A stretch of 64,000 bases of DNA from RPQJ01 sp963698735 (GTDB taxonomy: Bacteria > Pseudomonadota > Gammaproteobacteria > Steroidobacterales > Steroidobacteraceae), in NCBI GenBank assembly GCA_963698735.1, contig CAVOSA010000020.1:84037-148036 (forward strand), read 5' to 3'. Below, piece by piece: positions 45,163-54,870 of the stretch (its first letter is position 1; each line of letters begins with the position of its first letter). Under the pieces are notes generated by a model. It searched no databases, was not told the DNA's origin, and worked only from the letters and a program-made list of their open reading frames with translations. The translations under genes were made by a program, and so were the position numbers.

Positions 45163-45363
45163 GGTTCACCCCTGTTGAGGCTAAGTGGCGGATCGTTAGA
45201 GCCTAAACGGGTCTCACCATGAACGTTGTACTACAGCGGGAAGGCAAAGAGGAAGCGAGAACATGGCCTACTGGTCTCACAGAGGCATGCTCGACGACTG
45301 TGCTCCGCAATTGCCCGATCACGCCATGATCATGCCACAGGTCGGCGACAGCAACCACGCCGC
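45163..45363. repeat. intergenic region with dispersed motif
   Basis: Contains TGTGCTCCGCAATTGCCCGA (45300 onward) with CGATCACGCCATGATCATGC extending to 45352; this extension is shared with 40948-40985. No gene recognised. Confidence 0.5.
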
Positions 45364-47289
45364 TTAGGCGCCGAGCAGTTCGTAGACGGCACGGTGTCCC
45401 TGCTCGATCGCGACATCCGTGTAGGCGCCGGCACCGGCGTCGGAATTGGCGATCGCTATGCGCCCGAATCGGGCTCTCGCTCGTACGTAATGCTCCTCGC
45501 CCGCCGGGACGGCGGGGTCGAAGAGTGAGTTGTTTTCCGGCGCGTAACCATGCGGCCAGCGATTGACGATGATGGCCCGGATGTCGCGTGCAGGATCGAA
45601 GGAGGATCCGGCCAGCATGCGGCGCAACTGGTCGCGAATCTCGCGTTCGAAGGTTTCGAAGGGTGTCGCGAGCAGCTCCGCGCGGCCAGCCTTGTTCTGT
45701 TCGTGCTCCGCAAGGCCCGGCTTGCAGGGAGTTCGAACCATCGCCAGCAGGTTCGGTTCGTCGGGCAAACGAGGACTCTGGTAAGTACCGATGTCGACCG
45801 TGGAATTCAGCGCCACCGTCGTATGGTAGGAACCCGGCGCATAAATCGAATACACCCCGAGTTCGTGGAACGAACGCCAGTTCGACAGCGCCACCGTCGT
45901 GTACACGAGCGGCGTCTTGATCGCTTCGTGCAATGCGGCCTTTTGTGGATTCGGCAACTCCGGCACGAGGTACGGAATCATGGCGTTATAACAGGCGAGA
46001 ATGCACTGCTTCGCGCGCACCTGAAGCACCCGCCCATCGCGGTGATAGGCGATGCGCACGCCGCGCGCGCGTTCAATCGGCTGCACGTCATGATGCACAC
46101 TGACGACGATCGAGTTCAGCCGAATGCGAACCGGCGCACCTTCGCGATCCAGTAAGCGATAGTCGACCCGCGCCGTGACAAGGTCCTCGATCGTCGAACC
46201 CGGCACTGCGGAGGGAACCAGTTTGCGCACCAGGGCACGCGCGACAGACGCATTGCCGTCGGGGAAGTGCAGGAAGACGGATCCGCCCGTGTCGGCGAAG
46301 CCGGCCGGTGTATAGCCCATACCCGGAATGGATCCCTGTGGCAGCCGCAGTCCCCTAAAGCCCGGCATCTCCAATCCCCAGGCATCCAGGGCGCTAATCG
46401 CATCGATTCCAACACCCCACCATCCCTGCGTGAGGGCCTGGTAGACCGCGAGAACCGACGAATCGACTTTGACGACGTCGCGCAAATAGCTCAAATAGCT
46501 CGTGCGCAACAATTTTTCTTTCTTGGCGAGCGGCTCCATGCCGGCGAGATAGTCGGTCGTTCCGATCTCGGCGCGCTCGATGTCACGCTTGGCCGCAGCC
46601 GAAAGCGGGGCACCCTCCAGGAACTCCGCCCAGCTCCGCTGCCGATAGCCCGCGGCAAGATGGTCCGCGCCGAAGGTGCCGCGGTCGAAGAAGATCCCTT
46701 CGGTCAGCCCCATGGACGCGTAGAAGTCTTCTTTCTGGGTCTGTTCAGCGAGGGCCGGCGCATCGATACCGATGTCCCGGAGTACGCCGTCAGCCACCGC
46801 ACTGTAGGGGCGCGGGCTTTCAATCGCATACGTGCCGCCATGCAGGAGTCGCATCGTGCCGTCGATCGATACCTCGTTGCGCTTGGCGTGCCCACCAAAG
46901 TCATCGTGGTTATCGAGGATGAGGATGCGTGCGTTCGGGCGCTCCTTGCGATAGATCAGGGCAGCCGAAAGCCCGCTGATCCCGCTGCCAACGATGACGA
47001 GGTCGTACTCCTCGCCGATATCCAACCGCTCGGCAGGGGGGTTACCGTCGCGCAGGGCATGAGCCGCCTCGAACGAGCCGGGGTGGCTACCGCGCAACCC
47101 CGTCAACGTTGGCGGGTAGTAGCCGCCCCGATCCTGGAGGGGTTGCACCAACGGCTGGGTGCGACGGGAACAGCCGACCAATCCGGGCAGGGCGAGCAAC
47201 CCCGCGCCGAGCATCGCGCCATGCACGAAGTCGCGACGAGTGATGGCCGCACCCATACCGAGTAATCGATCGGACGGACGCCTGGCCAT
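45364..47289 (-). CDS. FAD-dependent oxidoreductase, spermidine-dehydrogenase-like, Tat-exported
   Basis: A 641-residue flavoprotein. The N-terminus has a Tat-type signal (ITRRDFVHGAMLGAGLLALP, followed by LVGCS, which could also be a lipobox). The FAD Rossmann motif is LVIVGSGISGLSAALIYRK with the GGHAKRNE loop after it, and the C-terminal FAD motif is IAIANSDAGAGAYTDVAIEQ. The layout matches the SpdH-like flavin amine oxidases. It would oxidise an amine in the periplasm; the specific substrate is inferred only from family. A single gene; no partner cytochrome nearby. Confidence 0.8.
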   Translation of the reverse strand: MARRPSDRLLGMGAAITRRDFVHGAMLGAGLLALPGLVGCSRRTQPLVQPLQDRGGYYPPTLTGLRGSHPGSFEAAHALRDGNPPAERLDIGEEYDLVIVGSGISGLSAALIYRKERPNARILILDNHDDFGGHAKRNEVSIDGTMRLLHGGTYAIESPRPYSAVADGVLRDIGIDAPALAEQTQKEDFYASMGLTEGIFFDRGTFGADHLAAGYRQRSWAEFLEGAPLSAAAKRDIERAEIGTTDYLAGMEPLAKKEKLLRTSYLSYLRDVVKVDSSVLAVYQALTQGWWGVGIDAISALDAWGLEMPGFRGLRLPQGSIPGMGYTPAGFADTGGSVFLHFPDGNASVARALVRKLVPSAVPGSTIEDLVTARVDYRLLDREGAPVRIRLNSIVVSVHHDVQPIERARGVRIAYHRDGRVLQVRAKQCILACYNAMIPYLVPELPNPQKAALHEAIKTPLVYTTVALSNWRSFHELGVYSIYAPGSYHTTVALNSTVDIGTYQSPRLPDEPNLLAMVRTPCKPGLAEHEQNKAGRAELLATPFETFEREIRDQLRRMLAGSSFDPARDIRAIIVNRWPHGYAPENNSLFDPAVPAGEEHYVRARARFGRIAIANSDAGAGAYTDVAIEQGHRAVYELLGA

Positions 47290-47332
47290 GGAGTACCCCC
47301 GGGCAACGCATGAGATTCAGGATTCAGTTCAG

Positions 47333-47573
47333 ACTGCCAACCGGCGTCCAACTTTGACCAGCAACCAGCGCCCAATGTTGACCATGGAAAAACGAGACAA
47401 GCTCACGATGCTCATCGAGAATTGTCTCTTGAATCCTGGTCAGTCTTCGACGCTTGTCAGGCCAAATGCCTGGCCAAACTTCAACGCTTTTTCACACCGC
47501 TCCCGCTGCACCGGATCACTACGGTTGGCAGCAGCACTGCCGGGGCCTGTTCGAACTCCCGATCGCTGCCTGA
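47333..47573. repeat. interspersed GGTCA repeat copy
   Basis: AACCGGCGTCCAACTTTGAC, CTCACGATGCTCATCGAGAA, then GGTCAGTCTTCGACGCTTGT and GGCCAAACTTCAACGC with TTTTTCACAC; similarity ends near 47505. Confidence 0.65.
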
Positions 47574-47963
47574 CTACGATTTCGCCACCGACAGCTTGCA
47601 GGCAACGCCCAAGCGTAACGCCAGAGCATCCAAACTTCTGTCGGTCGTCCAAAGCCGGGCATCCGGTGTCAGCAGGACGGATGCGAGCAAGGCCACATCG
47701 ATGGCTCCGCAGCCTGGGTCGTAGAGTCGCTCCTTCTCGACCAGTGCAAGCGTTTCTTCGGTCGTCGCAACAACAGCCTGACGCAGCATCCTGAGATCGC
47801 CGAGTGTTCGTTCACGCGGTGCTGGCGGGGTTCCGCACGCGAGTTCGAGCACGATCAAGGGGTGGCAGAGAACCTGGTCCATCGCCAGCAGCGATTGCAG
47901 GACCGGGTTGGCACGGCGAAAGTGTCCGACCCAGAGCGACGTGTCCACCAGCACCAGCGTCAT
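47574..47963 (-). CDS. vapC: VapC-type PIN-domain toxin
   Basis: A 129-residue PIN-domain ribonuclease with the acidic active-site residues in place: VDTSLWVGHF (first Asp), PLIVLELACGT (Glu), CGAIDVALLAS (third acid) and LWTTDRSLDALA (fourth). It probably cleaves tRNA or other structured RNA. Its GTG/ATG overlaps the vapB stop by 4 bases, so the two are translated together. Confidence 0.9.
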   Translation of the reverse strand: MTLVLVDTSLWVGHFRRANPVLQSLLAMDQVLCHPLIVLELACGTPPAPRERTLGDLRMLRQAVVATTEETLALVEKERLYDPGCGAIDVALLASVLLTPDARLWTTDRSLDALALRLGVACKLSVAKS

Positions 47964-48169
47964 TTGCGAGCCTGTGCCACCGGACGCCGCCTGGGAATAT
48001 TCTTCATGTCGGGCGCTGCCGCTCCCAGCGCAGCGAGCCTCTTCCCGGATTGCACTCGAACGAAGACTCTCATCGCTTCACGGACGAGATCGGCCTTGTC
48101 CGTTCCTGGATCAGCAACTTCCAGTGCCTTGCGGTAGAGCTCATCGTCGATCGTGATTGTCGTTCTCAT
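47960..48169 (-). CDS. vapB: VapB-type antitoxin
   Basis: A 69-residue antitoxin: MRTTITIDDELYRKALEVAD then KADLVREAMRVFVRVQSGKR, a ribbon-helix-helix DNA-binding N-terminus and a toxin-binding tail. It precedes vapC with a 4-base overlap. An AT-rich inverted repeat upstream is its probable operator. Confidence 0.88.
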   Translation of the reverse strand: MRTTITIDDELYRKALEVADPGTDKADLVREAMRVFVRVQSGKRLAALGAAAPDMKNIPRRRPVAQARK

Positions 48170-48189
48170 ATTGAACTCGCCTCATCAGA

Positions 48190-48223
48190 ATTGATGAATA
48201 ATGACATCATTTATATCATCAAT
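48190..48223. promoter_or_regulatory. inverted repeat upstream of vapB
   Basis: ATTGATGA (48190-48197) and TCATCAAT (48216-48223) form 8-bp arms 18 bases apart in an AT-rich stretch just upstream of vapB; a TATAAA-like -10 box lies between them on the minus strand. Probable autoregulatory operator. Confidence 0.55.
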
Positions 48224-48339
48224 GAAGCGGGCGCATCGCAAGGTCCGGAATGCGGAAAAAGGTGGACGCCGGTTGACACCCAGGATCCCGGGGCCCGGCC
48301 CAACCGGCCCTCGTCCACCGCGGACTCGAACCACCGACG

Positions 48340-48640
48340 CGATTTCCGATAGTCCGCGGGTGATGCCCGAAACCGCATGCAAATCATGAAGTTGGAAATG
48401 GTGACCAGGGACGGAATCGAACCATCGACACGCGGATTTTCAATCCAACGGAGAGCCCGGTTCGGCGCGAGCAAGTCGAAGAAGCGGAACGAGTTCTCGA
48501 CGGGCCGACCGAACCGCCCGTCCTGACCGAGCCTATCCCGAACCGAAAGCGCGAAAAGCCGCTTTAGTTTTTGAGCACTCCAACGCGTTCAATGCCTTAC
48601 GGGCATCACGACCGAACGGCGTCCGAACCGGGTGCACGGC
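48340..48640. repeat. tRNA-Phe-linked module, copy at 48 kb
   Basis: Right-arm motif GATAGTCCGCGGGT at 48348-48361, again 38 bp before the CCA end. tRNA-Phe 3' half 48399-48446 with one mismatch, including the CAATCC after the anticodon. Then CGGAGAGCCCGGTTCGG; iterons GACCGAAC 48507-48514, GACCGAGC 48525-48532 and CCGAACCG 48538-48545; second block GACCGAAC 48610-48617 and CCGAACCG 48623-48630. It separates vapBC from the TPR operon. Confidence 0.9.
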
Positions 48641-48648
48641 GTCGCACC

Positions 48649-50844
48649 TCATTCGCCAACGCCGAGATCGAGCGGCGCGTCCTTCGGCCGCTTCGCGAGC
48701 TCGGCCCGCTGCCGCACCATGTCGCGCTCGATGTCGGCGAAGATGGCCTTGAATTCAGGATCGTCGCGGATCGAGTCGAAGGCCGGGTCGAGGTCGCGGT
48801 GGAAGCGCCATGACGAGCGCCAACCTGCCTGTTCCGCCGCCCGCAACGCGGTGAGCGCCGCCTGCTTCCGGCCGCGCAGCGCCAACGCTCGTGCTTCGTG
48901 CGGCGCGCGACCAGACAACCCTGTCGCCGTCCCGAGCAGCGGCAGCTTGGCCATGACCTTCTCACTGCCGGCCAGCAAGGCGAGGGCTTCTTCCGTATTG
49001 CCCAGCTTCTGCAAAGCCGGGACCATGTCGATCGCCGTGGTGAAATCCGATGCACCGATGCGCGGTGCAGCCGAGAACATCTCCGGATAGGCCTTCCGAT
49101 ATCGCGCCACGGACTCGGCGTACCGGCCTTCGCGGTAATCGACGACGCCGAGTACCGACAGCGCGAAGTCGTCGCCAGGGTTCGCCTCCAGTGCGCGTCG
49201 GGCGCGCCGCGCCGCCCCGTTCCTGTCACCGCCTTCCAGGTCGCGAAGCGCGAGAAAACCTTGCACCACGTGTTGTCGGGCCAGCGATCTTCCCCCTGTC
49301 GCAGCATCCGGTCGGAGGATGCGTCATCCCCCAACTCCCGGTACAACCACACCACCAGGACGGTTGCAATAGGGACTGTCCGGGTCGAGCGCGACAGCTT
49401 TCTCCGCCAGCGGCACCGCCACCGCGTAATGGTTCATCGCATAGGGCCGCCAGCAACGCCAAGTCCGTGTACGGACTCGGCATCAAGGGATCGATTTCGA
49501 TCGCCTTTCGATAGTGGGATGCCGCTTCCCGGAAACGCCCCTGTGCCTCCAGCGCGCTACCAAGATTCCGCTGGACGATGGCCGACAGCGGGTCGAGCCG
49601 GGCGGCCTGCTCGAGCTGGGTCACGCTCTCCTCGAATCGAGCAAGATCCTGCAACAGTCCGCCGTACCACTTACGCGCCATCGCGTGATTCGGATTGAGC
49701 TCGATGGCCCGGCGGAACATCTCCTCGGCACGGACAACGTGATCGCTTTGAACTCGATCAGCCCAGCCGAGGCCCATGCGTCCGCGAGTCCCGGGTCCAG
49801 GTTCAGCGCCGCGTCGACTGCCGCCTGTGCTCGCTCGAGGGTGGCAGCGCGGGGTGCGTCGGTGTAGTCCAAGCTCACCGCCAGCGAATCCGCCAGCCCC
49901 GAGTACGCGAGCGCGAAGTTCGGATCCAGTTCGATCGCCTTGCGGAAGTACCGCTCCGCCTCCGTGAATCCGGTGCTGGTGCGCTTCGCGAGACGCTGCC
50001 GCCCGAGCTGGTAGTTTTCCCAAGCCTCCAGGTTCTGCGTCGGCACCGCGTTCACGCGCGCTTTTTCGCCGGCGGTCAGCGTCGCCTTGAGCGCCCCGGC
50101 GATCGCCGCAGCCACCTCGCTCTGGATGGCGAAGATGTTGGCCGCCGTGAGCTCGCGGTCGTAGCTCTCGGCCCAGAGGTGCGCGTCCGTGCCGGCGTCG
50201 ATCAGCTGCACGTTGATGCGCACCCGGTCACCCGCGCGCTGCACGCCGCCTTCGAGGATGCTCTTCACACCGAGCTGCTCCGCGATGGCTTTCGTCGGCA
50301 GCTTGGTGTCGCGGAACTGTTCCACCGAGGTGCGCGAGATCACCTTGAGCGCGCTCACCTTGGAGAGCTGCGTCAGGATGTCGTCGTGGATGCCGTCGAC
50401 GAAGAAGGCGTCATCCTGCTTGGCGCTGCGATTCTCAAAGGGCAGCACCGCGATCGAGGGCCGGGCATCGCTGGTGGCAGGGGGCTTAGCCGAGTTAGCG
50501 ACGGCGGTTGTTGGCTGACTACGCTGCCCGTAGAGCCAGAGCCCACCACCTCCGAGCAAGAACAGCAGCGTGAGGATCGCGAGTTCAGAGCGGCTGACTC
50601 GCTGCTCGCCGCGGTCTCCGTGGTACCACGCAAGGACGACGACGATCGGCAAACCGATCAGGAGCAGCAGCAGCGCCACCTGCTTGATCGCGCTGGGCCA
50701 GGTAAAAGCGTCCGCGGCGAAGCCGATCCCCTGCAGCAGCGCCCAGGCGCCGGCCAAATAGGCAATGCCCCACTGCACCACCTTGCGGCGGCGCAGTCGG
50801 CTCCAGAGGTTGTCGCCCACCTCGTCCTGTGGCCCCGCGGTCAC
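48649..50844 (-). pseudogene. TolB-like/TPR membrane protein (third paralogue), about four frameshifts
   Basis: It is paralogous along its whole length to the intact gene at 50841-53042. A cytoplasmic N-terminus (LWSRLRRRKVVQWGIAYLAG) and two to three TM helices lead to a periplasmic TolB/FlgO-like domain (PSIAVLPFENRSAKQDDAFF) and TPRs. The frame changes near 49735, 49445, 49365 and 49270, yet each piece aligns in order to the paralogue and ends with IFADIERDMVRQRAELAKRP. GTG 50844 overlaps the upstream stop (GTGA). Either it is decaying or this stretch was poorly assembled. Confidence 0.78.
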
Positions 50845-53042
50845 GGCTTGGATTCTCCGGGATCGAGCGGCGCGTCCTTCGGCCGCTTCGCGAGTTCCGC
50901 ACGCTGACGTGCCATGTCGCGCTCGATGTCCGCGAAGATCGCCTTGAACTCCGGCTGGTCGCGGATCGAGGCAAGCGTCGGATCGACGTCGCGGGCGTAG
51001 CGCCAAACAACGCGCCAGCCAGCCTTCTCCGCGTCCCGCAACTTGGCGAGTGCCTTGGCCTTGTCGCCGCGAAGGGCGTGGACAGACACATCCCCGATCC
51101 CGAAGCCACCCGCGCCCAAGCGAGGCATTCCACCCATGGTCCGCTCACTGGCGTCGAGCAGGGTCGCGGCCTGTTCGGCTTCCCCCGTCTTCTGCATGAT
51201 GGCCGCCAGCGCGATGGCCGCCCCAACGTTGCTTGGATCGACACGCGGACTCGCCGGATCAAGAAGCTCCGGGAACGCCGATGCATATCGCGCTCGCGCG
51301 TTCTCCGGGGTTCCACGACGAAAGTCGGCCAACGCCAGAATTTCGAGTGAGCTTGCGTCCCGAGTGTTCTGAGCCAAGACTTTCCTGGCGTACCCCTCCG
51401 CCGCAGCGTGGTCGCCCAGCCACTCGGCCATGTACGCCGCGACGATGTTTGCCCACCCGTTGTCCGGCCCGAGTCGTAACGCAGTTCCTATCAGTTCCTT
51501 TGCCTGCACGTCGTCGTTCAAGTCGAACCACAGAAGCGCGAACCAAGCGCGCGCAAGAGGATTTCCGGGATCAAGAGCGAGCGCCCGCTCCTGAAGCGCC
51601 ACCGCATCGACATATCGGTTTCGTGCGAAGGCGTCAAAAATGGCGAGGTTCGCGTATGCAAACGCGTACCCCGAGTCGATCTGGATGGCGCGGCCGTAGC
51701 GCGCCGCGGCCTCGTCGAAGCGACCAATACTTTGCAGCGATTCAGCCAAGTTGACGTTGATGATCGCCGACAGGGGGTCGAGTTCAACCGCCCGTTCCAG
51801 GTGTTCGAGTCCGTTTTTTGGGCGGCCGCTGCGTGTCAAGGCGGCGCCGAGCCAGTGATGTGCCGTTGCGTAATTCGGGTTGAGCTCAATCGCATTGCGA
51901 AACAGTTCCTCGGCCTGCCGATAGTCGCCCCGATTCATCGCGATGCCGCCTCTCGACGTCCACGCCTCGGCGAGGCTCGGGTCCAGTGTCAGGGCCTTCA
52001 ACGCCGCCTCCTCCGCCTGCGCAAGCGTGCTCTCCCACGGCCTTCCGCTGTACTCGGTCTGGAGTGCCAGCGTGTCGGCGAGCCCGACGTAGGCAAGCGC
52101 GAATCCGGGATCAAGCTCAATCGCCTTGCGGAAGAACCGCTCGGCCTCGGTCAGGGATTCGCTGGTACGCCGCGCCATGCGCTGCCGTCCGAGCTGATAG
52201 GTCTCCCAGGCTTCGAGGTTCCGCGTCGGAACGGTGTCGATCCGGCCCTTCTCCTCCCGGGTCAGTGTGGCATTGAGAGCCCCGGCGATCGCCGCGGCGA
52301 CCTCGCTCTGGACGGCGAAGATGTTGGCCGCCGTGAGCTCGCGGTCGTAGCTCTCGGCCCACAGGTGCGCGTCCGTGCCCGTGTCGATCAGCTGCACATT
52401 GATCCGCACCCGGTCGCCGGCGCGCTGCACGCCGCCTTCGAGGATGCTCTTCACCCCGAGTTGCTTCGCCACGTCTTGGAGCGGCAGCTTGGTGTCACGG
52501 AAGCGCTCGACAGACGTGCGCGAGATGACCTTGAGCGCGCTCACCTTGGAGAGCTGCGTCAGGATGTCGTCGTGGATGCCGTCGACGAAGAAGGCGTCAT
52601 CCTGCTTGGCGCTGCGATTCTCAAAGGGCAACACGGCGATCGAGGGACCGACTTCGGCGGTCGTTGTTGAGGACGCGGGCGCAGCGGCCTCGCGTGTTGA
52701 GGTCATAGGCGCGTCGCTACCACGTTGGTACAGCCAGAAGATGCCGCCGCCGAACAGGAACAGCAGCGTGAGGATCACTAGTTCGGTGCGGCCGATACGT
52801 TGCTCGCTGCGGTCGCCGTGGTACCAGGCGAGCACGAGCGCTATGGGTAACCCGATCAGGAGCAGCAGCAACGCGATCTGCTGAAACTGTCGTGGCCAAT
52901 CGTAGAGACCACTGACGTATTCGAGGCCCTGCAGCAGCGCCCATGCGCCGGCCGCATACGCCAAGCCCCACTGCACCACCTTGCGGCGGCGCAGTCGCGT
53001 CCAGGGGCCTTCGCCTTCACGCTCTGTGGGCGTGTCGGTCAC
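50841..53042 (-). CDS. TolB-like/TPR membrane protein (second paralogue, intact)
   Basis: 733 residues. RRRKVVQWGLAYAAGAWALL begins a block of about three TM helices (25-110). A TolB/FlgO-like domain follows (PSIAVLPFENRSAKQDDAFF, FVDGIHDDILTQLSKVSALK, GGVQRAGDRVRINVQLIDTG; about 135-260), then about ten TPRs to the end. Such proteins resemble the effector half of CadC-type regulators without the DNA-binding domain; they are thought to sense or scaffold at the membrane, but the function is unproven. It starts 12 bp after the first paralogue and its stop overlaps the next start, so all three form one operon. Confidence 0.82.
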   Translation of the reverse strand: MTDTPTEREGEGPWTRLRRRKVVQWGLAYAAGAWALLQGLEYVSGLYDWPRQFQQIALLLLLIGLPIALVLAWYHGDRSEQRIGRTELVILTLLFLFGGGIFWLYQRGSDAPMTSTREAAAPASSTTTAEVGPSIAVLPFENRSAKQDDAFFVDGIHDDILTQLSKVSALKVISRTSVERFRDTKLPLQDVAKQLGVKSILEGGVQRAGDRVRINVQLIDTGTDAHLWAESYDRELTAANIFAVQSEVAAAIAGALNATLTREEKGRIDTVPTRNLEAWETYQLGRQRMARRTSESLTEAERFFRKAIELDPGFALAYVGLADTLALQTEYSGRPWESTLAQAEEAALKALTLDPSLAEAWTSRGGIAMNRGDYRQAEELFRNAIELNPNYATAHHWLGAALTRSGRPKNGLEHLERAVELDPLSAIINVNLAESLQSIGRFDEAAARYGRAIQIDSGYAFAYANLAIFDAFARNRYVDAVALQERALALDPGNPLARAWFALLWFDLNDDVQAKELIGTALRLGPDNGWANIVAAYMAEWLGDHAAAEGYARKVLAQNTRDASSLEILALADFRRGTPENARARYASAFPELLDPASPRVDPSNVGAAIALAAIMQKTGEAEQAATLLDASERTMGGMPRLGAGGFGIGDVSVHALRGDKAKALAKLRDAEKAGWRVVWRYARDVDPTLASIRDQPEFKAIFADIERDMARQRAELAKRPKDAPLDPGESKP

Positions 53043-53054
53043 GTCCTTGCTCCC

Positions 53055-54854
53055 TCATTTCACGGGCAACTTCATCCGCTTCAGTAGATCAAGAAAACGC
53101 GGGTCGCTGCGTACCGAGTCAAAGTCCGGATACCAGAGATAAGGCAAATTGGGGTCCCGGACCTCGTAGGCCCGCTCGAGCCACTCCAGGCAGCGGTCCT
53201 TATCGCCAGCGAGCGCGTACCAGCTGGCGAGTTCCCAGGGCAGCACGAACGCCGTCCGGGACCGCGCCTCGAGCGCCTCGGCGGCCCCGTGCATCGTCTC
53301 GCTGTATTCCGCGTCCGTCGCGTTCTGCACCAGGAAGCGCGTCACTTCGACGTATCCCGCCGCGCTCGAATAGCGCTTCAGGAAGCCCAGTGCCTGCACA
53401 TGGTCTCCCGTGTGATGATGAAGCGTGAACAGATTTCCCAGCGCAAAAGCCGAACCTGGGTCCGCAGTGAGCGCCCTGTTGAATTCGGTAATTGCGGCGT
53501 CGTACTGGTGCACGAAGCCCAGGTCCACGCCGTACAGTGCCCGGAAGAGCCCATTGAACGGGTCGAGTTCCAGCGCGCGCTTGGCTTCTGCCATGGCTTC
53601 GTCGGGGCGGCGCATGATGCTCAGGAAGTGCGAATAGTAGATGTGCGCATCCGCGAAACCGGGATTGAGCTCGATGGCTCGCCTGAATTCGCGCTCGGCA
53701 GCCGGCCAGTTCCAGTCGGCCCAGGTGTAGACGATGGCCAGGGCGTAATGCGCATCGGCCAGCGTGTCGTCCAACTCCACGGCTTTCAGCGCCGCCGCCT
53801 TGGCCTTGGGTGCCGCTTCCGCTGGCGGCACGTATCCCATTTGTTGCCGCCCCATCCAGAGCAGCGCGATTCCGGCATGGGCACGCGCGTACTTCGGGTC
53901 CTTGGCGAGCGCCAGTTCAAAATAGTGCTCGGCGGCGTCGAGCCCTTCGGGCGACAGCTTGTACCAATGGTACAGGCCCTTCAGATATGCGTCGTACGCC
54001 TCCGCATTGATCGTCGCTTTGGGCGCAAGCCGTTCCCGTTCCGCCGGCAGCAACTTCACCTGCAGTGCCGCGACCACCGCCCGCGCGATTTCGTCCTGCA
54101 CCTTGAACACGTCGTCGAGCTTGCGATCGTAGGTCTGCGACCACAGATGTGAACTGTCCGACGCGCGGATGAGCTGCGCGGTGATCCTCACCGTGTCGCC
54201 CGATTTGCGCACGCTGCCTTCGAGCACGTGCGCGACGTTGAGTGTCCTCGCGATGGTCGTGATGTCTACCTCCTTGCCCTTGAATGAGAATGATGATGTG
54301 CGGGCCATCACGTGCAGCTGCGGGAGCTGCGAGAGGAGGTTGAGCACTTCCTCGGACATGCCGTCGGCAAAGTACTCCTGGTCCTTGCCGGGACTCATGT
54401 CCACGAACGGCAGCACCGCGATGGACGCGGCATCAGCCTGAACCGCGTGTCCTGTTTCGGACACGCCGGTGTCGACGACCCAGGCGCTCTGGTCGATACG
54501 CGACACGTACCACCACAGCGTGCCGCCGACCAACGCGACGATTGTCGCGAGGATCGCGAGCTCGGGTCGCGAGACCTTCTGATCCCCCTTGTCGCCGTGG
54601 TACCAGGCGAGCACGAGAACCAGAAGGGATCCGAGTGCCAGCGCAGGCGTAACAATCTGGCGGATCGCCGGCGGCCACGAATACGTCTCGCCGAGGTACT
54701 CGATGACCTGGAGCAGCGTCCAGGCCGCGGCGGCATAGGCGATGCCCCACTGCACCACCTTGCGGCGGGTCAGCCGGACCCAGGTGCTTTCACCCTTGCC
54801 TTCGGTCGCGTCGGTCAAGACGTCGCCCCCTGTTGGGCCGAGTCTGATGGGCAC
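53055..54854 (-). CDS. TolB-like/TPR membrane protein (first paralogue)
   Basis: 599 residues, first gene of the three-paralogue operon. STWVRLTRRKVVQWGIAYAA leads to two or three TM helices, a TolB/FlgO-like domain (ASIAVLPFVDMSPGKDQEYF, LNVAHVLEGSVRKSGDTVRI) and TPRs (HYALAIVYTWADWNWPAAER, EFRRAIELNPGFADAHIYYS). The domain pattern FVDMSPGKDQEYFADGMSEE is the classic one of adenylate-cyclase-type and CadC-type TPR proteins. The start is uncertain: TTG 54818 has AGGGGG 8 bases upstream and may be the true start. It lies 17 bp from the SDR stop. Confidence 0.82.
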   Translation of the reverse strand: MPIRLGPTGGDVLTDATEGKGESTWVRLTRRKVVQWGIAYAAAAWTLLQVIEYLGETYSWPPAIRQIVTPALALGSLLVLVLAWYHGDKGDQKVSRPELAILATIVALVGGTLWWYVSRIDQSAWVVDTGVSETGHAVQADAASIAVLPFVDMSPGKDQEYFADGMSEEVLNLLSQLPQLHVMARTSSFSFKGKEVDITTIARTLNVAHVLEGSVRKSGDTVRITAQLIRASDSSHLWSQTYDRKLDDVFKVQDEIARAVVAALQVKLLPAERERLAPKATINAEAYDAYLKGLYHWYKLSPEGLDAAEHYFELALAKDPKYARAHAGIALLWMGRQQMGYVPPAEAAPKAKAAALKAVELDDTLADAHYALAIVYTWADWNWPAAEREFRRAIELNPGFADAHIYYSHFLSIMRRPDEAMAEAKRALELDPFNGLFRALYGVDLGFVHQYDAAITEFNRALTADPGSAFALGNLFTLHHHTGDHVQALGFLKRYSSAAGYVEVTRFLVQNATDAEYSETMHGAAEALEARSRTAFVLPWELASWYALAGDKDRCLEWLERAYEVRDPNLPYLWYPDFDSVRSDPRFLDLLKRMKLPVK

Positions 54855-54870
54855 GCGGCGCCATGGTGGT

